The position numbers and the translations under genes are program-made. 64,000 nt of DNA from an uncultured Bacteroidales bacterium. Its GTDB lineage: Bacteria; Bacteroidota; Bacteroidia; Bacteroidales; Paludibacteraceae. The stretch is taken from positions 1 to 64,000 of the forward strand of contig CACYHE010000009.1 in assembly GCA_902774185.1 (NCBI GenBank). Direction: 5' to 3'. The notes below the pieces were generated by a model that ran no database searches, was not told the origin of the DNA, and worked only from the letters and a program-made list of their open reading frames with translations. This document shows positions 1-7,400 of this stretch, in pieces (within the stretch, counting starts at the first letter, position 1; every line of letters starts with the position of its first letter).

Positions 1-225
1 ACCCGGGAAACGTCCTGCGGACGCAAATTTCTCTTTGTACTCTACAGTGAGGGGCATAAAATCCGTTCCCGGCACTGCATCTTTGGCGGAGCAGACAGTG
101 GCTAAGATCATCGTGTTGCCAAGCGTGGCCATTACGGCGCCATCTGCTTGTTTTGCCAACTTGCCTGTCTCCAGCTTGATTACTCGTCCATCGGGGAGAG
201 CAATCTCTTTCGTTACAATATTCAT
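1..225 (-). CDS. pnp: Polyribonucleotide nucleotidyltransferase (PNPase), N-terminal part only
   Basis: The minus strand from an ATG at 225 runs off the left edge and encodes the first 75 residues, from [14 protein letters not shown] through [17 protein letters not shown]. This matches the start of the first RNase PH-like domain of PNPase; the ADGAV, TMILATV and [11 protein letters not shown] blocks are typical. PNPase is a phosphorolytic 3'-5' exoribonuclease involved in mRNA and structured-RNA turnover. The second RNase PH domain, KH and S1 domains lie outside the window. A small inverted repeat lies just upstream at 244-260. Identification is secure for the fragment; completeness cannot be judged. 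Confidence 0.93.
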   Translation of the reverse strand, partial: MNIVTKEIALPDGRVIKLETGKLAKQADGAVMATLGNTMILATVCSAKDAVPGTDFMPLTVEYKEKFASAGRFPG

Positions 226-243
226 CTTAAATTCGTCAATTTT

Positions 244-260
244 GGGCACCGTTTGTGCCC
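244..260. other. Hairpin upstream of pnp
   Basis: GGGCAC (244-249) and GTGCCC (255-260) form a perfect 6-bp stem with a 5-nt loop, 19 bp before the pnp ATG. It would fall in the pnp 5' UTR. PNPase mRNAs are often autoregulated through leader structure, so a regulatory hairpin is possible, but nothing here proves it. No convincing -7/-33 promoter was found immediately upstream. Confidence 0.4.
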
Positions 261-398
261 GTTAAATATGTTGTTTTTGTCTTGTCCACAAAAATCCGTG
301 CAAATTTACTACAAAAAATTGAAATGACCAAAAAATTTTGCATAAATCTTTTAAATATTTATATTTATAAGGATTTTGATATAATTTTGTGGATATTT

Positions 399-452
399 GC
401 ACAATTGTGCGAACGTAAATTCGGTGGGAGCCCTTTGGGAGGACCGAAGTTA
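399..452 (-). repeat. Two-hairpin intergenic element, copy 1
   Basis: Read on the minus strand, GTAACTTCGG (near 450) pairs with CCGAATTTAC to form hairpin A with a C/G-rich insert; then comes GTTC, and GCAC-AATT-GTGC forms hairpin B, followed by AAATA. The same layout and outer sequences recur at 1346-1412, while the insert inside hairpin A differs completely. It lies between pnp and the vapD trio in a stretch (226-623) where I see no gene. Confidence 0.55.
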
Positions 453-487
453 CTACATTTCTCATTTTTGGACCAATCCAACAAGAA

Positions 488-511
488 AATGGAGCGTGTT
501 TGCGCTCCATT
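488..511 (-). terminator. Intrinsic terminator-like hairpin downstream of the vapD trio
   Basis: AATGGAGCG (488-496) and CGCTCCATT (503-511) form a 9-bp stem with a 6-nt loop. On the minus strand it is followed by TTCTTGTT. It lies 112 bp beyond the stop of the 45-aa ORF and resembles the stem at 12078-12103. Confidence 0.6.
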
Positions 512-623
512 CTCTCTAATTCCCAAACTCCTTCACTCCCTTAGTCCCTTTCTCCCTTCCTTTCAGGGAAGGGTCGGGGTTAGGCTTCCTTAACTCCCTA
601 ACTCCCTAATTCGATAATCGAGA

Positions 624-761
624 TCAGAACATATACGGAGTCTCGCGTTGCGGAGCCATTCCCGGTTCAGAGGCTGAGTTAGAATTCAGCAGCATTACGC
701 TCATGTCCGCCAGCACTGGCTGTGCGGTCATTTTCGGTTGTATGTAAGTTTGTTTTTTCAT
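624..761 (-). CDS. Small hypothetical protein (45 aa) of the MKKxTYIxP type
   Basis: ATG at 761 and TGA at 624-626 give 45 residues beginning MKKQTYIQPKMTAQPVLADM and ending TPYMF. Short Bacteroidales proteins with an MKK-TYI-P start and a hydrophobic stretch followed by a polar tail are common and mostly uncharacterised. It begins 7 bp after the vapD stop, so it is probably the last gene of that transcript. The terminator-like stem at 488-511 lies downstream. There is no clear signal peptide and no function can be given. Support comes from start, stop, spacing and family resemblance only. Confidence 0.55.
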   Translation of the reverse strand: MKKQTYIQPKMTAQPVLADMSVMLLNSNSASEPGMAPQRETPYMF

Positions 762-768
762 AATGCTT

Positions 769-1044
769 TTATTCTTTCATAAATTGTGTAAAATTAGACC
801 AATCCTCCACTTTAAATGCACGGATGTCACGAACAGATGCCGCAAACCATGGAGTGGATTTTAATGCATTCATAGCACGCACCAAATTTGAGAAGTCTCC
901 TTGTGTTATATACAAACTCCCTTGCGTGTTGTAAAAACCATATTGCTCCATTATGTTGCTAATATCATAATAGGCATTGTTATAGGGCTCACCGTAATAG
1001 GTTTTCAAGTCCTTTATTACCATATCAAATGCGATAGCAAACAT
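769..1044 (-). CDS. vapD: VapD-family endoribonuclease toxin
   Basis: From the ATG at 1044 the protein is 91 aa: it starts MFAIAFDMVIKDLKTYYGEP and contains the family-typical YGFYNTQGSLY, LVRAMNALK and WFAASVRDIRAFKVEDWS blocks. VapD proteins are small ferredoxin-fold ribonucleases related to Cas2, with an early acidic residue (here D7) after strand 1. An upstream in-frame ATG at 1107 exists, but the 1044 start matches the usual family length (about 90-95 aa) and leaves a 7-bp gap after the preceding 57-aa ORF. That ORF is the obvious candidate antitoxin by position. Transcription probably starts at the promoter 1249-1280. Confidence 0.88.
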   Translation of the reverse strand: MFAIAFDMVIKDLKTYYGEPYNNAYYDISNIMEQYGFYNTQGSLYITQGDFSNLVRAMNALKSTPWFAASVRDIRAFKVEDWSNFTQFMKE

Positions 1045-1051
1045 ATTTTTC

Positions 1052-1225
1052 TCAAATTGCAGTAAAGTACTTGGATGCGCCGAAATAAATACGACCATTC
1101 GCGTCACGAACAGCTATCTCTTGTCCGATGAATGGGTTTTGGCGGATATTAATTACTTCGCCTTTAACTCCTTCTGATAGGCCTGATAATTCAGGACTTA
1201 CTATAGCATATTGTCCTTTACTCAT
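1052..1225 (-). CDS. 57-aa protein upstream of vapD, candidate antitoxin
   Basis: ATG at 1225 and TGA at 1052-1054 give MSKGQYAIVSPELSGL through GRIYFGASKYFTAI. It is acidic to neutral and beta-rich in appearance, with no recognised motif. It sits 7 bp before vapD and just behind a canonical promoter, the position occupied by the antitoxin in two-gene vapX/vapD modules. I do not recognise the family from sequence; antitoxin function is inferred from gene order only. GAAAGGA 7 bp before the ATG is a plausible ribosome binding site. Confidence 0.6.
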   Translation of the reverse strand: MSKGQYAIVSPELSGLSEGVKGEVINIRQNPFIGQEIAVRDANGRIYFGASKYFTAI

Positions 1226-1248
1226 AATGATTCCTTTCTTTTCGGCTG

Positions 1249-1280
1249 CAAAGTTACAACAAAATAATCAAATATACAAA
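1249..1280 (-). promoter_or_regulatory. Bacteroidota -33/-7 promoter for the vapD trio
   Basis: On the minus strand TTTG (1277-1280), exactly 20 bp, then TAACTTTG (1249-1256). This is a full match to the TTTG-N20-TAnnTTTG consensus and lies 24 bp before the ATG of the 57-aa ORF. Confidence 0.85.
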
Positions 1281-1345
1281 TTTTTGTCGATAAAAATTCA
1301 TTATGCTCGCATAAAGTGGAGTTTTAGCGGTAAAAAGTTGTTATT

Positions 1346-1412
1346 TGCACGTTAGTGCGAACGTAATTTCGAGGTGGGGCGGTTTTGCACCGCCCCGGTG
1401 TCCTCGAAGTTA
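1346..1412 (-). repeat. Two-hairpin intergenic element, copy 2
   Basis: GTAACTTCGAGG pairs with CCTCGAAATTAC (one mismatch) around an inner perfect stem of GGGGCGGT (1376-1383) and ACCGCCCC (1389-1396). On the minus strand GTTC then GCAC-TAAC-GTGC follows, then AAATA. The outer arms and second hairpin match copy 1 at 399-452, but the inner sequence does not. It lies 50 bp beyond the end of the 2921-aa gene and may also act as its terminator. Confidence 0.6.
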
Positions 1413-1461
1413 CTTATTTGACATATGCAAATTTTTGCCGTACTTTTGTTCCGATTTTACA

Positions 1462-4400
1462 TTATTTTACCATTTTTCCTGTTACGTCATACATCTGACC
1501 GCCACGGAGGATGAAGACATTCTCATCAATGATGACTTTCTGTACACCATTTGCACCATTGAGCATTCCACCATTTTCGATGCCCGTCGGTGTCTGCGGC
1601 ATCTTAGCCTTCAGCAGCAAGCCGTAACCCTCGGTCGTACCCTTGTTCAGGTTGATCGGATACTCGCTCATCGAGAGGTTCCAGATGATGTTGCCTTCGT
1701 ATGTCAGGTACAGCTCAGCATTCTCCATTGCCGGAGCACTGATCGTGTACTCACCTGCCTGCGGAGCATAGAGCGACAGGTCATAAACGGCTTGGTCATT
1801 GCTCATCGGCGCATAAACCATACAGAGCTTGTTGCCATACGCATTACCGAAGATCTGCGGTACGCTCGGCGTATTGGTCATCGTCATCTTCAGAAGGTCC
1901 TTACCAATCTCGTACTCATTCGTAGCCTCTTCGCTTGCCGAGATATAGAGTTTGTCGGTGTAATTCTCGTTACCGAAGAACACCTTCATTCTCTCAACAC
2001 CCTTAGCAGGCATACGACGCGGAGCAAGACCCGGAGCAGAAGTGTTCATTACCAAGTTAACGGTTACATTCACTTGGATGAAGAACGGAATACATGCAGA
2101 CAATGGTTGATCTGCATCAATATCCTCATATCCGTCACCCGTAGCATTCAGCACCTGTGCAACATATTGACTCGGTACATAACCATTGAACATATTCTGG
2201 TTACCTACACCGCACCAACCAAAGTCTGTCGATGCGCCGCTTCCGGAGTTATATTTCATCTCCATCGAGTTCGGAGCAACATAGCTGCTTCCCGCTTTCT
2301 TCATGAAGCGCAGTACCTTCGATTCGCCGTCAATAGTAATCAGGTAGAATGTACCCGGCTGTAATGTACCACGATACTTCTTCCATCCGTATTGGCCGTT
2401 AGCACGGATGTCACCATGGTAATCCATGATTGCGTAGTTCACTTCGTTCTGCAGTGGAGCACCCGTCTCAGCATCATAGATACCATTTAGAGCATCTACC
2501 TCAAACGGAACGGTGAACGAATGCCAGTGATCCCGATTAGCACCATCGGACAACTCCATATCTACATATCCTTCCGGAGCAGCGATGTTACCGCTACCGC
2601 TGACAGTTACGTTCGTTGCCTGACCTGTGCTACCTAATTGTACAGAGATCGAGAACGAAGGAACATTTACGGTACTGTTAACCGTCATCGTGTTGTTAAC
2701 ACCAAGGTGTACACCTTCAGCCTGCAGCGGAGCGTTTACTTCTACGTTACCGGTAATGTTACCCAACGGCTTTGTACCCGTATTAATAACCAATGTCGCA
2801 TTATCTGCTACAACAACGTCTGCATATTCTTCCAGTGTCGATGCGTTCGTATTTCCGTCTACAGCAACCGTCTTACTATAGAGAGCAATGTCTTGTTGAT
2901 TTCCCGTATAGCAAGAGAAGAGTCCATTATTTTTATTATAACGCATTACATTATGCGTATAATTACCTTGCGCAGTAATAGTAGCCTTACCGCCTTCACT
3001 CAAAACAATCGTCCACGTAGCATTACCATCAATCTTTGCTTGTGATTTCAAATAGTTGCTACTTGAACTTGCAGCATAGAGGTATTTCTTATCCGCAGCC
3101 TTGAATGCGAAGGTGTTCTCACCAACTGCTACCAGCGTGAAGATCGCTGTTCCTTCGTCGGCTACAAGCTTGCCTTCTTCCAAAGTGCCTGCAACTTGAC
3201 CACGGTTATTGGCATTCTGTGCGCCCATCGCGTAAATATCTTCACCGCTGGATACATACTCTGCGATGATCACATTCATACCATTAACCAGCGTGCTGGA
3301 AGAGGTCAGACGTTCCCAACCACCGGACAGGTTAGCATCTTTCACTTTCAGCGTATAGGAAGCCTCACCGGCATAATAGTAGTCAGTTTCAGCAGATGTT
3401 GCTGTTACCGTTACTTCACCAACTACGCCCTTCAGCGTCAATGCGCCCGTAGCAGCATCTACAGTTGCAACCTCATCGTTGTTACCGCTATACGTTACTG
3501 TCAAACCATGCAGGTTCGTCAACTCAGGAGCCTCGAACGAGCGACCTCTTGTAATCATATAAGATGTGGTAGCATAAGCCAAACCTGCCGCTTGCTTAAC
3601 GATACTCCACTGAGCAGTGAACGAAGCATTTGCACCAACAGTAAAGTTCGAACCTGCTGCAAGCGTCTCGCCTGCGTTGTTCAGTTTCCAACCTGCAAAC
3701 TCCTTATTCTCCGGAGCCGTGAAGGTGTTCGCTGCGAGCTCATAGTTACCAATCGGTACGTTCTCAACAACTACATCGTCGCCGGTGCCTTCACCTGCCG
3801 TGTAAGTAATCGTGTAAACTGAGATCCATTGAGCGGTGAAGGTAGCAGCTGCTGTTACCGTATATTTCGAACCAGCTTCGCGTACATCCTCTTCGCCTGT
3901 CAATAACCAGCCTGCAAAGATCTTGCCTTCCGGAGCGGTAAATGTATCAGCAGCCTTCAAACTGATGTTAGAGCCTTCTTCAATACTCTCTACTACATCA
4001 AGACCTTCAGCCTCACCCGGCTTGTACGTTACATTGTACGAAGCGAACTCTGCCGGAGTCCATTCAATAGTGATAGCGTCATAGTAAACAGCACCGTTAT
4101 TTGACTTGATACCGATGTATTTGTAGTTATCGCTATATGCTTTACCGGTTTCAAATTCCATCGCACCGCCATCCTTGCCAATAGTACCGATCTTCACACC
4201 TTTTATAAGTTCATCGGAGCTATATAAGTCTGCAGCAGACTCATATTGAGAACCCTTTGCATAGATTTCCAAGTAGTTGTTTCCATTCGTCGTCTCCGTA
4301 GCGGAAATATTCTTCAGATAACCAATAGCCGTAGTTGTCACGATACCTGACTTGGCTTGTGTACCGGTGCTGCTGCGCATCTGGATTGCCCCTGCATGAT

Positions 4401-7400
4401 CAGGATTATCACCGTTCTTACTATTACCTGCGTACTTAACGCTTGATCCAAATGTCTTGTTACTCCAATCTGTATAAGAAGAACCCGCTTCAATTGCATC
4501 TGCTGTCAATACATCCTTATTCGGATCTACAACATTAAGCGTGTAGGAAGCCGTACCAACTGCATAGTCATTATTCTCTTCGCTGGTAGCGGTAATAACA
4601 GCCGTACCTTCAGCGTTGATAGTGATTGCACCCGTATTCGCATCTACGGAAACGGCTGCATTATCACTGCTATATGCCACAGATACACCTTCCGGTTTTG
4701 TCAATGTAGGAGCGGTAAAGCTCTCGCCCAGATTTGCATTATACTCAGCCTGCGGGAAGGACATTACCGGAATCGTCTTGGCCGCTACGGTGATCGTAAA
4801 GGTTGTTTGTGCAGCAGTATAATTAGCACCCTGTGCAATACGAGCCGTTACGGTCGTAGAACCTTCAGCAACCGGAGTAACCTTGTTTGCAGAAATAGTT
4901 GCAACGCTTTCATCTAAGTCTTCGTAAATGATAGTTGCCTCAACATTCTTAGTGATAGAGAGTGCAGTCTCGCCATCCGAAGTCTTAAGATTGATATTTG
5001 CAATCGACAACGTAGTTACTGTACCATTGATGTAGGTAACAGTGATATTTTTAATCTTACAAGTTGCACTTGCTGTGAAGACAACTTCACCAGCTAAACC
5101 GCTCCAGGATCCTTCAGAATAAGTGCCTACATTAGCGCTAACACTAATAGTAGTATTGAAAGTAATCGCGGTGATTAGTTTTCCTGCCGGAGCTGTTATA
5201 GTCAATGTTCCGTTTGTATAGAAACGAGCAGTAGCATCATTTGTAAAATACTTCGGATCATTATTTGCACTTGCCTTAGCAAATGTAATAGTTACAGGAC
5301 TTGTACATTCAGTACCCAAAACTTTCTCATTACTATAACCTTGTGCAGTAGCATCCCACGTAAAATCACTTCCTTCAGCCCATTGTGCAGTAATCGTTAC
5401 GTTTGCAGCCGGCATCGTGAACGAATAAACACCTGCGGTCTCGATAACTGCTACCGGAGTCTCGCCTGCCATTACAGACCAGCCGTTGAACTTGTAACCG
5501 TCCTTGGTATAAGTGCCGTCAGGAATTTCAACGTTTGCATTCTCCAACTGATCACCAAGACTCATTTCAGGATCTGCACTACCGCCATTCATATCAAACG
5601 TTACTGAATAACGTGTCTGTGCCGGAATAACATGAACCATGAACGTTGTTGATGCCCCCGTGAAGTTGATCTTACCTTCCATATTGTCTGCCGCCATCGT
5701 AGCGGTTACTTCTACATCAACCTCCGCTTCTCCCTTCGCGCGAAGTTTATTATCCACAATCTCCAATGCATCATTTTCGTCGCAAGAGAATGTGATGGCA
5801 CCGGTGCTTCCATGACGGTTGATCGTCAAATCAGCCTCAGCCAAATCAGGCTGACCAACCTCAAACGATGCTACATTTGCGACATCCAATACACCCGCAC
5901 GGAGTTGAGAAACAACTTGCGAACCTGTCAACTCAGGTGTATTCCCTTGATAGTTCAAGATAGTAGCTTTCAAAATAACCTCGTCACCTTCATGCAGTTT
6001 GTTACTTTCAGTAAAAGTAGCGTTATTGAAGTACTTGCCGTTATATACATACAGCTGACCGTTTTCACTTCCGTCTTCAGAAATGTAATAGCGGTTCAAG
6101 TTGTTGCCATTGAAGCCACTGACAATACCTCTTACCCACATATAATCGGTGGAAGAAGTGGTTGACTGATAAGCGCTTGCAATAATCATTGCAGTAGCAT
6201 CAGCTACATTGTGAGGATTCTCTTCATTGTCGAAGACAGATTTAACAGTAACCGTATATTCAGCACTCTTGGTTACTTCACCCAATGTATAAGAAACATT
6301 GATAGTGTAAGAACCTGCTGCACTGCCGTTATATGCGCTTTCGGTATCAAAGCCGTTAGCCGCAGCAACCAGCGCGGTAACATCCTCATCAGCAATATCC
6401 TCTACATACGAAGCGGTTACTGTCGGAGTCGGCAGTGCCATTCCTACATAAGCGGTTGTGCTGGTATAAGAGAGTGTGATATGATCCAAAGTCTTGGTAG
6501 TATAGGTAACAGCCACTTGTTTTGTGTCGCTCTGTCCTTCGTAGGTAGCAGTTACTTCTACATTACCGGGAGCGGTTACAATATCGTTTGTGAGGTTGTT
6601 CGTCCATGTAGCAAGAGCCGTTACATCTTTCGTATAACCGGTGTTATGGGTTGCAGTAGCGGTAAGACCCGTATGGCTGAACTGATTGTCTTCCGGTGAA
6701 TAATTCTTCTTTTCCAACTCTCCACCGATAGCAACAGATGCTACAGCAGCGGCCGTACGAGCAACGATAGTGTTACCTTGTGCCAATCGATGTTCGTTGC
6801 TGGTATATGCATAGTTACCAATTATTGTAACTTGGTCACCAACATTAAGCGGACAAGCAGGATCAACCGTAAAGTCAGCACCATTGATGTATTTACCATT
6901 ATGTATATACAACTCATTTTCTTTTTGACCATTGACAGAAATGTAATACTGTCCGTTGGTGTATTTGGTCGGGTCAATGCTCTTTATCTGACTTACAAGA
7001 CCCGTTACCTTTACATTATTCATGCTCGTCAGCGAGTTAGCCTCCAGATACGAGTACAAGTCACTAACCGAAGCAAAGGTCATACCGAAGTAATAAGTAG
7101 CCTCAGCCACCTCTGAATCCTCATGACCAGCCTGAACAGCAATCGCCTTGAAGTTGTATGTGCCGTATGCATTCAGCGTGATAGCACCTTCGTAAAGTGT
7201 GCCATTTGTGCTTGACGGAGTAGTTCCATCCGTGGTGTAGTAAATACTTGCGTCATCAGCAGCCAAAATCGTAATATCAGTACTCTCATAGAATACACCT
7301 TCTGCTACAGGGAACGTCGGAGCATCCAGTACCGGCAATTGTGCCGTGCACTCAGTCGTGTAACCGGTGTAAGAAACACCACCTCCTGTGGAATAAGACA

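Noticed and set aside
262..510. 82-codon minus-strand frame after the vapD trio
   Set aside because: It runs through the terminator-like hairpin and the two-hairpin element and has no plausible product.
399..1412. Canonical Mpi inversion sites
   Set aside because: The two elements contain ACGTTCGC, which recalls reported Mpi repeat motifs, but they are in direct orientation, so inversion between them is not possible, and I cannot verify the consensus.
1345..2364. 339-codon plus-strand reading frame antisense to the giant protein
   Set aside because: It is the complement of a well-supported coding frame, with cysteine/arginine-rich low-quality translation and no promoter or ribosome binding site.
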